This document shows positions 28,712-39,407 of a stretch of 64,000 nucleotides of DNA, piece by piece. The translations under genes and the position numbers were made by a program. The stretch is from Plotosus lineatus. Taxonomy: Eukaryota > Chordata > Actinopteri > Siluriformes > Plotosidae. Position 1 is the stretch's first letter, and each line of letters starts with the position of its first letter. The notes below the pieces were generated by a model. The model saw only the letters and a list, made by a program, of their open reading frames with translations, did no database searches and was not told where the DNA came from. Where the stretch lies: assembly GCA_024760905.1 (NCBI GenBank), contig CM045735.1, forward strand, positions 33,071,749-33,135,748, in the 5' to 3' direction.

Positions 28712-30835
28712 ATACACACACATACACACACACACACACAAATAGTTGCTCAGTGGTATGCTCTATGTTGTAATAGGAGTACGAGTAATACATCCCACTT
28801 ATTGTTTTACTAAACATTCACTTACTCCACCCTACTCTCTAGGAATAAATTCTGCTAGATGGAATATCTCGATGAATATTTTCTCCTGACTGTAATGAAG
28901 CACACCTTTTATTTCTGTTTATGTCTTGCCTAACATATCTTCCTTCCAAAAAAAAGCTGGAAAACAGGTGCTATTGTGATTTCCTGTCATAGTGAAAGAT
29001 TAATGACCAAAAAAGAGAAAATAATGGGGACAGTGGTGGTCTGGTGGTAAAAGCTGCTGGATCACTGATCCTAAGGTTTGGGGTTCAGGCCCTACTCTCC
29101 AGAGGTTGTCACTGTTCCCCAGTGCAGCTAACTGGGTTATCAAAGGCCAGCCATGTCTCTCACTGTCAATGGTGTGAGGCTGTAAAAGAACCATGACTAT
29201 AGCCGTCAACGTGTTTCCACCCTGCGATGGCCTGGCGAGCTGTCCAGGGTGTACAAATCAGATTCCAAAAGAGTTGGGACACTATACAAATTGTGAATAA
29301 AAACTGAATGCAATGATGTGGAAGTGCCTAATTTCAATATTTTATTCTGAGTAGAACATAGACGACAGAGTCAAAAGTTTAAACTGAGAAAATGTATCAT
29401 TTTAAGGGATAAATAAGTTGATTTTAAATTTTATAGTCTCAACAAATCTCAAAAATTTGGGACAAGGCCATTTTCACCACTGTGAGGCATCCCCTCTTCT
29501 TACAACAGTCTGCAAACGTCTGGGGACCGAGGACACAAGTTTCTCAAGTTTAGAAATAGGAATACTGTCCCGTTTTTGTCTAATACAAGACTCTAACTGT
29601 TCAACTGCCTTGGGTCTTCTTTGTTGCACCTTCCCCTTTATGATGCACCAAATGTTCTCTATAGGTGAAAGATCTGGACTGCAGGCTGGCCATTTCAATG
29701 CCCGGATCCTTTTCTTATGCAGCCATGATGTGTAATTAATGCTGCCTGGCATTATCATGTTGAAAAATGCAAGGACTTCTCTGAAAGAGACGATATCTGG
29801 ATGGGAGCATATGTTGTTCTAGAACCTGAATGCAGTAGGCCCTTGACAATTCGCGGTTTTGCACTCGCGCCCTCGCATATTCGTGGATTGCCTAGTAACT
29901 GTCACGTGATTCAAATTCAGCCAATGGCTGTTCTCCCTCCTGCTGATTGGTTGAGATGATGTATACACTCCTTTTTTCTCATTCGCGCACAACAACTTGT
30001 GCGCGAATGAGAAAAAAGGAGTGTATACATCATCTCAACCAATCAGCAGGAGGGAGAATGTGGATTTTTTTTTTTGTGTGTGTTTTAATTACTTGTCAAG
30101 CTCTATGATGCCACTCAAACGCTGTGTGTCTTCTCTGGCTAAGCGCTAGAAAAAGGTAATGACGTTGGATGTCTCTTCTGAAGAAATAAGACTTTCTCCT
30201 GAAGAAACGACAGTTTTCTTTGAAGTGCCTGAAGAGGAATAATCATCTGAACTGTTGTAAAGCACTGTGGTATTAAAGCGATTTTCAATTATTATTCCAG
30301 TACAGCACCTAAGTTAATGTTTAGAATGTTTGTGTGTGAGATTTTATGTACTGTGGTGTAGCATGTTTATCCTTTTGTTTTTTTATCCAATTTATTACAC
30401 TTCATGTTCTTTTATGTTCTTTTGTTATGGTCTGTGTTTTGGGGGGACTTTGATTTTGATGGCAGTGTTCTCTAATTCTCCCTGCTCTGGCTGAGGGGCG
30501 TGGCTGAGCGGCTCAGGCTGATTGCAGTAGTTCACACCTGAATTCAGTCCTCTCATCTACTCCCTCTAAACACAAACCGCAGTTCACCTCTGCGCCACAA
30601 GATTGTCTCATATCACGTCCCTGCTTCCTTGTGATTTCTCTGGCTCCCGGTTCCAGTGTTTAATGTTGTTTGTGGTTTTCTTCGTCATCAGTACTGTAGT
30701 TAAAGTGTGTGCGCTCTGCTTAAGTGCTTCCCCTTTGAATAATACATCCACTCTGTGCCATCTCACACTGCCTCCTGCATTCTGGGTGAAAGTTCATTAC
30801 GTCATTACGTCACACTTTTATGTTATTTATATATG

Positions 30836-30908
<73 letters not shown>

Positions 30909-33900
30909 ACACAGTAGGCCCTCGTTATTTGTGGGGGTTCGGTTCCGGCCCCTCCCGAGAATCAAGATAATTCGCGAGTTCTGTATCTGGAAGTAAAACC
31001 CCATGTATCATATATATACTGTCTATATACTGTGTATAGACAGTGTGTATATTTTCATTTTGTATGTATATATTATCCAGTTAAGCTCTATGATGCCACT
31101 CAAATGCCAGCTAAGCGCCAGAAAAAGGTAATGACGTTGAATGTCTCTTCTGAAGAAATAAGACTTTCTCCTGAAGAAACAACAGTTTCCTCTGAAGTGC
31201 CTGAAGAGGAATAATCATCCCAAATGTTGTAAAAAACTATAGTATTAAATTCTTTTTCAATTATTATTCCAGTACAGTACCTAAGTTAATATTTAGAATG
31301 TTTGTGTGGCTGTTTTCTCCCCGCTCCGGCTGAGGGGCGTGGCTGAGCTGCTCGGGCTGAATGCAGTTTTTTCATCTACTCCCTATAAACACAAACCGCA
31401 CGCTCACCACAGATATTGTCAATAAATATCACAGTACAAAATTAAATTAAATTTACTTACTACATTTTACTACATTAATACTGTATTAATGAGTAAGATT
31501 GTCTAGAGAATGTGTTTGAGAAGCATATTTTAGGCATGTAATATGATACATAGGGTTTTACTTCCGGTTGGTCATTCACGCATGTAGTATGATACCTAGG
31601 GTTTTACTTCCGGGTACAGAACTCACGGATTATCTTGATTTGTGGGAGGGGCCAGAACCGGACTCCCGCAAATAACAGGGGCCTACTGTATACCTTTCTG
31701 CATTGACGGTGACACGCAACCCCATACCATCACAGATGCAGGTTTTGAGCTGAGCATTGATTGTCCTCTTTAGTCCGGATGACATGGCAGCCCAGTTTTC
31801 CATAAAGAAGTTTGAATCGTGATTCGTCTGACCACAGAACAGTTTTCCACTTTGCCACACTCCATTTTAAATGACCCCTGGCCCAGAGAAAACGCCTGTG
31901 CTTCTGGGTCCTGTTTAGAATAGCTTCTTATTTGTACTATTGAGTTTCAGCTGGCAACGGCGGATGGCACGGTGGATTGTGTTCACCGACAATGGCTTCT
32001 GGAAGCTGAGCCCACTCTGTGATTTCCCTTACAGTAGCATTCCTGTTTGTGGTACAGTTTCATTTAAGGGCCTGAAGATCATGGGCATCCAGTATGGTTT
32101 TTCGGCCTTCACCCTTACTCACAGAGATTGTTCCAAATTCTCTGAATCATGCACTACAGATGATGGTAACTTCAAATTATTTGCAATTTTTCGCTGGGAA
32201 ACATCTTTCTTATTTTACTCCACTGTGTTTCTGTGCAACATTGGGGGAATTGGTGATCCTCTACCCATCTTCACTTCTGAGAAACACTGCTACTCTGAGA
32301 AGCTCTTTTTATACTCAATCATGTTGCCAATGGACCTCATTCATGGTAATTGGTCTTCGGGCTGTTCGTTAGAAGTGCAATTGACTTTTCCAGCCTCTTA
32401 TTGCTACCTGTCCCAACTTTAAGATTTGTTGACACCATGAAATTTAACATCAACATATTTTTCCCTTCAAATGATACATTTCTCAGTTTAATCTTTTAAC
32501 CCTGTCATCTATGTTCTATTCGGAATAAAATATTCAAATATGCATTCAGTTTTTATTCACAATTTGTATAGTATCCCAACTTTTTTTGGAATCCGGGTTG
32601 TACTCTGCCCTCACCGAAGTTGGCTGGGATGGGCGCTAGCCTCCCCAGGACCTTAATTACTATTAAGTGGTTACAGAGAATAAATAAATGAGAAAATATA
32701 GGCTGAAGAGATGTATCATGTAGAAAATGATGTTTTATGATGATATTTTAGGGGAGCTTTGTGGCTAATGCACCCGCCTCATCCGCATGAAGGTCCTGGG
32801 TTCTGGACTTGCTTAATCCTAATTAGGGTCACAGGGAGGCTAGCACCAACTTCACCTTCAAATACTCATTGACTTGGACCTGGGACAACTGAAGTCACAA
32901 AACCTTTATTTATTAGATTTTCAAATTGATTTACGGCAAAATAAAACATTCCCAGGCTGTTACCATCATCATGATTAGAAAAACCGTAGACATTTATCCC
33001 TTTACCTGTAAATGTCTGTCAGAATTTTGTAGCAGTTATGCTATAGAGAAATACCGATAGGCTCCAATAGACTTCTAAGGTATTTAAAACCACAACTTGT
33101 GTAAAGACCTGTTCTCTACCTTGAGTATTCAATTATCAATATCAATTATATCTTGACTAATCAGGTCTAAACAGTATTACATAATAAATGGCATTAAAGT
33201 GTTGGTATAAAATAAGCCCCTTTTATCTCTCAAAAAATTCTGTGCTATGAATTGTATCATCTGTTGGAATTGTTTACTAAGCTACCCATTAAATCTTAAT
33301 GACAGCAACAGATAGCCAAACGGTCACTTTGCATTCATACATAGCAATATTGCTTGAAATAAATAAATTCATAATCCAATTATGTGATCTATTTAAATGG
33401 CAAAGTTTTAACGTGTAAAAGGATAAATAAATATTTTATAACATACCCTGTGAAAAAATAATAGTCCTGCCAGATAGCTGAACACAAAGAGGAATTTATA
33501 CAGTTTTATTCAGGTAGTATCATAAAATATCATAGCATTAATAATTGAGTTATGCTACCTTGACATATTTTACACAGATGTCGAGGTTAATGCATGAGAA
33601 CCATTAACTCTGGATTGGACAAACACAAACTGATAAGTTTCAGTGACACTGAATCGACATTATTAGATTATTTGCCCAATGGTTCAGTCTCTAATCAGCA
33701 CTCTCAGATTAAACGCTTCACTAAACAATGATCTCTGCTGTGTTTTTAAACCACGCTGTATGCCCAACATGTCCACATACTTCCACATACATAAGTGTCC
33801 ACACACTTGATCATCATATCTATACATTGATCTTGAAAAAAGATGGAAGTACACAACATATATAAGAATAAATTGTCTTTATATCATAGAGCAATTTCAA

Positions 33901-35966
33901 TTATAATTAAAACATGAAATTATATTTGTGATGTGAACTGATAATGTTCCAGCATGACATGTCCCTGTGAACAAAGTCAGGTCCATGAATAAAAGGTTTA
34001 CCAAGATTGGAATGAGAAATTTTGAGTGGCCTGCACCGAGCTCTGCCCTTGATTCTACTAAACAACTATGTGATGATTTTGGAATGCCAACTGGATTTAC
34101 TTGGACTTTATTAGAAAGCCTTTATTAGAAAAGTAGAGGTTATTACCTCACTGAATACATAAAGGAATATATCCAGTAACACAATTGGTGACAGCTGATA
34201 TAGTGCATCATAAATTCACAAATAAACACAACTATCACCAATGCCTTCGGACAATGTATGTGTGTCGGACCTGAGATGGTCTGGCAAGTTGTCCCTGCCG
34301 TTGTCCTGTGTTGGCTGAGAAAGGCTCCATCTGGGGTAGAACCCCCCTTGGGCTGGGGAGAATATAATGGTCTTTTTATACCATATGGGTTTGCAACCCC
34401 CACCATGGCCTTTTAGATTCGGTCATTTTCTAAGCTGATTAAAGCCAACTAAGTTAATCGGAAGTCAAGCGTCCATCTCAGGGCAATGGTGAAGTGCACT
34501 CTGGACTGTTTGCCAGGCCATCGGGGGATCAACACACAAAATAATCATTCATACCTAAGGGTGATTTGGAGTAGCCAGTTAGCCCACTGTATGTTTTCAG
34601 ACTGTGGGAGTGAACCACGGCATCCAGAGGAAGCCAACACGAGCATGGGGAGAACATGCAAACTCCACACAGAAACTTCTGATCTGGGAATTGAACCCAG
34701 GCCTCCTTGCTATGAGGCAGGTTTTCTAACCACTGTGCTGAACAGTCTTTTGTATAGTTGTGTATAAAATAATTAGAGGAATGGTTGTGAGGTTTATCCA
34801 CACACACCATACTTTGATTTATTCTTTTTCACTATCCAAGCATTTAATCATACCACACAACACTCTTTACTTACATCACCTCTCAGGAGGGAGTGGAGAC
34901 AGAAGAGTTGCGAGAAAGCCATGTGATCCTTGCCCTACATGACACTAATGCAGTTTTTTGGCTGACAGGTAAGCTATGGGACACAGCAAAAAGCCATGGG
35001 AGCAAGAAGGTTCCACTTGCATATGGAGTGTCTTTTGTGAAGCTCACATGACAATATTATTCAACATAGATGCCCACACAGCTGGGTGAGGACATGTGAG
35101 ACACTTACTATGTTCCACTTTATTAGTAACTGTTACTCATTTATTTAGCACATTACGTCAGGAAATATAGCCAAATAAATTAATGACAAAAAAAAATACA
35201 GGTTGAATATAAACAAAAGTCATACCCCAATAATTTTCTATCTCTTCTAGAAGCCAATTTTACAGTAGAACACAAACCTGCTAATACACATGGATTATTG
35301 TTGTGGTTCACTATAAAACTGATCATTTCAATATTGGGAGTTTAGTTAGTAGTCATAGGAAGGCATAACAAACCAGAATAGAAACCCCATCATTCACCAT
35401 CAAACACCTGTATTATGATATATTAATCTAATCAGGCTCAAGATAAACAGAGTCATATATCCTTTTTAAAATAATAACAACTGGAATATCTATTCACTGC
35501 CAAGACACTGAACCACCACCAGGCCAGACAGAGAGAGGGAGAGAGAGACTTACTGTTAGTTGTTGGTTACATGTCTTTGCATCATTTTAGTACAGGTAAA
35601 TCAGTTCTTGAAAAACATTTTTCCTGTTTTTTGTTAATTAGTTAATTAAGTTTCTCTGTTTACTATTTTAAAGTAGTATTATGAACAATAATGCTGAAAA
35701 TTTAGTTAAAGGAGCCAGTGCACCCTTCCCAGAATATGATGTTTTTAAAGGATGTTTAACAACAGGAAATATAATTGAAAAACAAAAAACTCACCACTCG
35801 TTTTTCCCTAAAGTCAATGCCAACAGTAGTAATGAACTTAGGGTTGAACTTGTTGTCTGTGTAGCGGTAAAGAAAGGTTGTTTTTCCCACTCCTGAGTCA
35901 CCGAGAGCCAGGAGTTTAATCAAATAATCATAGTCCCCATCAGTCATAGTGCTGCCTGCGCTTAAC
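20315..35966 (-). CDS. rab27b: Rab GTPase Rab27b, complete coding sequence (218 residues)
   Basis: Coding exons on the minus strand: 35947-35795 (ATG), 27848-27763, 25487-25384, 23141-23018, 20504-20315 (TAG). The first coding exon probably begins at 35966 after a pyrimidine-rich acceptor, giving a short 5' UTR piece; the non-coding first exon was not found. The P-loop GDSGVGKT is at 16-23, WDTAGQE at 73-79 with the catalytic Gln at 78, NKAD at 133-136, and ETSAA near 161-165. The protein ends Cys-Ala-Cys, the CXC type of double geranylgeranylation site. The start [17 protein letters not shown] and the block [15 protein letters not shown] match RAB27B rather than RAB27A. By family, it is a secretory Rab that controls docking and exocytosis of dense granules, lysosome-related organelles and exosomes through Slp/Slac2 effectors. 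The length equals human RAB27B. It converges with the coiled-coil gene; about 5.1 kb separates the two stop codons. Confidence 0.97.
20505..23017. other. rab27b intron 5 sequence; nothing else recognised
   Basis: Lies between the last two coding exons of rab27b. AT-rich, with a poly-A run at 21258-21271. No transposon ends or exons recognised. Confidence 0.6.
24011..24796 (-). mobile_element. hAT (Charlie-like) non-autonomous element with BED-finger remnant
   Basis: Ends are CAGGGGTCCCCAAACTTTTT and AGTTTGGGGACCACTA (inverted repeats), flanked by the exact 8-bp duplication GTTTACAT (24003-24010 and 24797-24804). The minus strand around 24480-24280 encodes [19 protein letters not shown] followed by [10 protein letters not shown], the C2H2 pattern of a hAT BED zinc finger. 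The catalytic domain is absent. It lies in a rab27b intron. Confidence 0.9.
25502..25576. repeat. (TAA)n microsatellite
   Basis: An AAT/TAA tract, interrupted by TGA steps, just 5' (minus strand) of the rab27b exon 25487-25384. Confidence 0.95.
25740..25896 (+). mobile_element. L2-like tail fragment ending in TGAATG units
   Basis: Reads TGTCCAGGGTGTACCTCGCC, then GGCTGAGATGGGAATCAGTC, then CCTAATTAGGACTAAGTG and ends in ATGGATGGATGAATG. This is the tail seen on the L2-type SINEs of this window. Confidence 0.65.
25902..27509 (+). mobile_element. Tc1-like transposon, full length but inactivated
   Basis: TA at 25900-25901 and 27510-27511. The inverted repeats start CAGTGGTATGAAAAAGTATC on the left and are mirrored on the right (GATACTTTTTCATACCACTG). 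The + strand encodes a broken Tc1 transposase: helix-turn-helix and GRPPKMTP linker at 26282-26480, WTDETKVEL near 26717-26743 (first Asp), QDNDPKH near 26992-27012 (second Asp) and [15 protein letters not shown] near 27070-27113. At this last site the family's catalytic Glu (PIENLW) reads Lys. Several frameshifts separate the parts. It lies in a rab27b intron. Confidence 0.93.
28648..28740. repeat. (CA)n microsatellite with TACA interruptions
   Basis: About 45 CA units. Confidence 0.95.
29027..29253 (+). mobile_element. tRNA-derived SINE with L2-like tail, 5' part (split)
   Basis: Head GGACAGTGGTGGTCTGGTGG, the common body, then the L2-like tail CCTGCGATGGCCTGGCGAGC. It breaks off at GTGTA, where a Tc1-like element is inserted, and resumes at 32601. 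Confidence 0.88.
29931..30058. repeat. Perfect palindrome, 62-bp arms, 4-nt loop
   Basis: Left arm 29931-29992 (TTCTCCCTCCTGCTGATTGG...GCGCACAA), loop CAAC (29993-29996), right arm 29997-30058. Every base pairs. It lies inside the first pogo-like copy. Confidence 0.97.
30838..30900. repeat. (TA)n microsatellite
   Basis: About 30 TA units just before the second pogo-like copy. Confidence 0.95.
30912..31688. mobile_element. Complete pogo-like MITE, 777 bp
   Basis: Terminal inverted repeats of about 75 bp: CAGTAGGCCCTCGTTATTTG at the left and its near-complement CAAATAACAGGGGCCTACTG at the right, continuing through the TCAAGATAAT and GTTCTGTA blocks. Encodes only a ~36-residue frame, [20 protein letters not shown] and onward, with an acidic end. 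Confidence 0.85.
32601..32695 (+). mobile_element. SINE with L2-like tail, 3' part (split)
   Basis: Continues the SINE broken at 29253: TACTCTGCCCTCACCGAAGT, GGCTGGGATGGGCG, then GGTTACAGAGAATAAATAAA. Confidence 0.88.
32735..32900 (+). mobile_element. Degraded SINE/L2-like fragment
   Basis: Reads GCTTTGTGGCTAATGCACCC, then GAAGGTCCTGGGTTCTGGAC (B-box-like), then CCTAATTAGGGTCACAGGGA. Too degraded to place firmly. Confidence 0.4.
32901..34249. other. rab27b intron sequence; nothing recognised
   Basis: AT-rich sequence in the first coding intron of rab27b (27849-35794). No open frame or repeat end that I can support. Confidence 0.5.
34250..34735. mobile_element. L2-like LINE 3' region
   Basis: Contains GGTCTGGCAAGTTGTCCCTG, GGCTGAGAAAGGCTCCATCT, then GAGAACATGCAAACTCCACA and GAACCCAGGCCTCCTTGCTA. 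This is the typical order of an L2-type fish LINE end. Confidence 0.65.
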
Positions 35967-37324
35967 CTATGAACAAAACAATACACAGAGAGGGGGGGGG
36001 GGTTAGTTTAATGAGTTTGTGATCTAAATTTACAGTGATGTTCTAAAAGCACTAAAATAACAATAATGGTGACACACAAAAATACTGCTAATAGAAAACT
36101 AAAAGGGATTTGACAGGAAACAAGTACATCTTACACCCCACAATTTCTACCTAGATCCTACTTATTAAACCAGGCACAGCATAAAGACAAAAAATACAGA
36201 AAGATTATGGAAAATATGAATAAACAGAAGTGCCAAATAGAAGTTTTATTTTATTCAAAAGTTTATATCTGGATTGTTAGCTTAATATCTGAATGCTGTT
36301 ATTTCCATAACCCTAACCTTTAAGTTAAAAATTGGATTTACCTCAAGGTTTGGAGATAACGATGAGTCCAAAGATGAGGATTTTTTTTTTTTTTTTTTTT
36401 TTTGGGGGGGGGGGTGTTTTTAGGTTTTATCAAGGCCACCAGTTCTAGCCTGACTAGATTTCAATAATCAAGAAAACAAAGCATGCAGTGTTCCAGGGGA
36501 ATGCAGCAAGAATGCTTTTTTTTTTTAACCAACAGCTGGGAAAAAAACCCATTTTATGAATTATTTTAAATTTAATTAAGACAGTCTCCAAAATTCCAAA
36601 AAAAATTTTTTTTTAATTTTAATTATTTTCTTACTTTTTTCACATTATTGATTTAAATTCTGCACTAGGTTGCTACTCCGCCCAGGGTTTAAAAAAAATA
36701 GTTTTATTTGCTTAATTCCAATGTTTGTTGTTCTCTGCATCAATATTGTGAAAATAAAAATTATTTGAATAATGACTTTACTTGAATAAAGATCAAAATC
36801 AGAATCATAAAACAGTTGGAGGCTGAAATTCATCTGAGATTCGATTTTAGCCCATGTCGCCCAGCCCTGTTTTAACCCTTTCCGTACCCGGTAGGGAATT
36901 CATCCTACCGTACATCTACTAAGATTGTTAATTCTTAATGTTAATTAACGAATTTAAAATAAAAGGAGTAAATATGCATTATTATAACGTAAAGAATTAT
37001 GTGAGCACATAACTAATTTTCTTGCTGCAGGCAACATATTTCTGTAGTACCCTGTAAATCAACAAAGCTATATTTTTATTAAAATGTAATATTCTCAGCA
37101 TTAATATTTAATGTAAAAATGTGTGTAATACTTTCAAGATGATGCACTTATATTGCATTTGTTCATATGGGAAGATTATCATTCATCTCTCAGCATGACT
37201 TGACAGTACACAACATCCAACAATACAATTATTCACATTCAAGGAGACATCACATAATGTCACAATAAGGCAAAAAATATTTCAGTCTCTTCAATAATGT
37301 CACGTTTGTATTTGAAATCTTGTA
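35967..37324. other. 5' side of rab27b; no exon recognised
   Basis: Intronic or upstream of rab27b on the minus strand. It has a poly-G run at 35991-36002, a poly-T/poly-G run at 36380-36413 and several A/T runs. The rab27b first exon and promoter could be here or farther out; I could not locate them. Confidence 0.4.
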
Positions 37325-37675
37325 ACTGGTGAGCTCTCAGGTGGTACATCGATAAAGTGCGTGATTATTAACCCAGAGATTGCAAGTTCGAATCCAGTTT
37401 AATGCACACAGTCATCCGTGGCTGGGAGTCCATGAGATCTAATTGGCAGAGCTCTTACGGGAGGGCAGGACAGCATACACTCACTTCCCTGTCCCTTACA
37501 TTACTTTGTCTTGGAGTGTGTTAGAGAGTGCTCAAATACACACGGTGCTGCAGTTTTAAAAGAGGCAGGTGGGCATGTGCATGTTTTTACCCCTACCTGG
37601 TCAGTGGTGGTTATATGATAGGGAAGGCAATACTTGAGGGTAGAAATTGGATACAACTAAATTAGGGAGAAAAAA
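37325..37675 (+). mobile_element. tRNA-derived SINE, second family
   Basis: The head has CAGGTGGTACATCGATAAAG (A-box-like) and GCAAGTTCGAATCC (B box) at about 37383-37396. The body includes GGCTGGGAGTCCATGAGATC. The end is GGGAAGGCAATACTTGAGGG...AACTAAATTAGGGAGAAAA. A second copy is inverted at 63415-63815. Confidence 0.8.
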
Positions 37676-38966
37676 AAGAATTTTCCAAATGGCTAAAATG
37701 TCATGTGATGCAATGGTTAATGCATTGTCTAATAATAACAATTTAAAAAAGAATCGTTTAGAAATAAAAAATTGTACCATAAACTCTTCCCAGACTTAAA
37801 CTCTTACATTTTACACTCTTCCTATATTACATGGCATATTTTTTCCCTGGTTAAAAGTGTGGGTTACTGGAGGGGACAGCTGTTGGTAGAAAGGAAAGCT
37901 CGGTGTGTCGATACAGAAGGACCCTTATCGGTTACTTGGATTCAATCATGGTGCATGACAGTATGAATAACTAGTGTTTCTCTTATCAAAAATATTATCT
38001 TACAGTTTATTGTAACCTTCTTTACTATCTTCTGGACAAGTCAGCCTGTGCCTACATATTTCTTAAATCAACAGTGTCCCTGAGTCATACTTGACTATCA
38101 AAAGGGTTACAAAAAAAACCCTGCAGATTGCAGAATCATGAGAACATCATGGCTGAAAAAAGTGAGCCCCGTGTTAGATCTCCCTATTTTGCTCGAGTCA
38201 CTTCAAATCAGCACAAGATGTAGAAAGCCTGCTTATTGTTAGCAATCTCTCCAAAGTGGTAAATATACAACATGTGACTATAAACCTAGAATGCATACAA
38301 TGATGTTATTCATTGCATATCATTTTGTCACACGTTTGCACATAAAACAACGTGGTATCCAGGTCATTCTCAACATATGGCAATTGCAGGGGGGGCCAAC
38401 CCAGGAAAGTACCATTTTGTAGAACTGGGTATTGCCTAGATTTTATGTATTGTGATATATTGCAATTTCTAGCATGTATTGCAATATGTATCGCGATATA
38501 TTGCAAGAAGAATTTTAAAGTAAAAGCGAGCCTGTTCTTGACAGTATTTATTCTTTATTTCAAAAAGAGAAATCAACAACATTAAAAACGTTTTTAGTCA
38601 TCAATAAGCATCATATTAAAAATAAGCATCAGAAAAAAATCTACTTATGAAAATTTAATGTTTTAAACTTTGGCACAAACATTATCACTGAAATAAAACT
38701 GCATATTGAGCAAGATAACCAATTTAAACATTAAATACACATAACAAACATTAAAATAGTGTAATTGCATCTAGTGCTTTTATTAGCATATTGTGAAGCT
38801 TTAATCATTAATGCATGTATATTAAATTTTTAAGGCGGGATTAAAGGTGGAGCATCAGTCGCGCATGCGCAGAACTGTATCATACACAACTAGACCTCAT
38901 CAGACCTGTGACCCTATAGGCAGTAGATTGATATATTTATACGTATATAACAATATTAATATTATA

Positions 38967-38975
<9 letters not shown>
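37676..38975. other. Mostly unassigned; possible hAT fragment
   Basis: Around 38425-38510 the text AACTGGGTATTGCCTAGATT followed by TATCGCGATATATTGC recalls fish hAT elements. Their other end was not found. No gene seen. Confidence 0.35.
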
Positions 38976-39000
<25 letters not shown>

Positions 39001-39046
39001 CAAAAATAAAAGAACAGGACAAAGACTTTCTATTGAAACTCCATTT

Positions 39047-39101
39047 ATCACTACAGATCTGTTTCGAGGGGTGGTGAAACCATCCTCTCTCTTCAGGTGA
39101 T
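39047..39101 (-). ncRNA. Candidate hammerhead ribozyme, inverted twin
   Basis: Exact reverse-complement copy of the motif at 39158-39212, in the left arm of the inverted repeat. Read on the minus strand it has the same CTGAAGA, GAAA and ATCAC/GTGAT elements. Confidence 0.72.
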
Positions 39102-39157
39102 TATAGAAGAATGTTTTGATTGTTTTGATTATAGAAATATGTTTTGATTCTTCTATA

Positions 39158-39212
39158 ATCACCTGAAGAGAGAGGATGGTTTCACCACCCCTCGAAACAG
39201 ATCTGTAGTGAT
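39158..39212 (+). ncRNA. Candidate type I hammerhead ribozyme
   Basis: Stem I strand ATCAC (39158-39162), then the invariant box CTGAAGA (39163-39169, consensus CUGANGA). Next comes a G...C-closed stem II with a TGGT/ACCA helix, then GAAA (39194-39197). The tiny stem III CAG/CTG follows, then T and A at the expected cleavage site (39206-39207), then the second stem I strand GTGAT (39208-39212), which pairs with ATCAC. All core residues known to be needed are present. Confidence 0.72.
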
Positions 39213-39325
39213 AAATGGAGTTTCAATAGAAAGTCTTTGTCCTGTTCTTTTATTTTTGTTTTTGTTTATTTGCTCTACCAAAAAGTATTGAGCACTCTCC
39301 TACGGAAGGATCTACTCAGAAAATC

Positions 39326-39331
<6 letters not shown>

Positions 39332-39402
<71 letters not shown>
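39332..39402. repeat. (TA)n(CA)n microsatellite
   Basis: About 31 TA units then CACACACACA. Confidence 0.95.

Positions 39403-39407
<5 letters not shown>

Larger units (their letters stand above)
29833..31688. mobile_element. Two related pogo-like elements filling a gap in the Tc1 copy
   Basis: Begins CAGTAGGCCCTTGACAATTC and ends GGGGCCTACTG. Two blocks are repeated inside in the same orientation: about 30100-30335 matches 31078-31315, and about 30481-30580 matches 31322-31400. Both carry a short frame related to KRQKKVMTL and [12 protein letters not shown], similar in style to the Tigger N-terminus. The second copy (30912-31688) is complete; the first has lost its right terminus. Confidence 0.7.
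29254..32600 (-). mobile_element. Tc1-like transposon inserted in a SINE and itself interrupted
   Basis: Target TA at 29252-29253 and 32601-32602. The inverted termini are long: ATTCCAAAAGAGTTGGGACA...GAATAAAAACTGAATGCA on the left, mirrored at 32540-32600 on the right. The minus strand at 29758-29474 encodes a transposase C-terminus ([19 protein letters not shown], catalytic Glu present). More transposase-derived sequence ([15 protein letters not shown] on the minus strand) is at 31690-32400. A pogo-like insertion at 29833-31688 splits the transposase, so the copy is dead. Confidence 0.88.
39001..39258. repeat. Perfect inverted repeat with 112-bp arms (Penelope-like pLTR pair)
   Basis: Arm 39001-39112, spacer 39113-39146 (34 bp), arm 39147-39258. 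The arms are exact reverse complements. Each arm carries a hammerhead-ribozyme core (separate entries). The left arm abuts a (TA)n tract and the right arm continues into TTTTTGTTTATTTGCTCTAC. The pairing of hammerhead motifs with short inverted fragments fits terminal regions of Penelope-like elements, though no reverse transcriptase is present here. Confidence 0.85.

Noticed and set aside
28569..28817. Cys/Val- or His/Thr-repeat proteins from long open frames
   Set aside because: These are translations of (CA)n/(GT)n microsatellites; the same applies at 4285, 7571, 13309, 30603, 51651 and 53754.
31940..32422. A 160-residue + strand open frame
   Set aside because: It is the antisense of Tc1-like transposase sequence on the minus strand.
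20315..35966. RAB27A instead of RAB27B
   Set aside because: The N-terminus ([17 protein letters not shown]), [15 protein letters not shown] and the [19 protein letters not shown] block agree with RAB27B; RAB27A differs at several of these positions.
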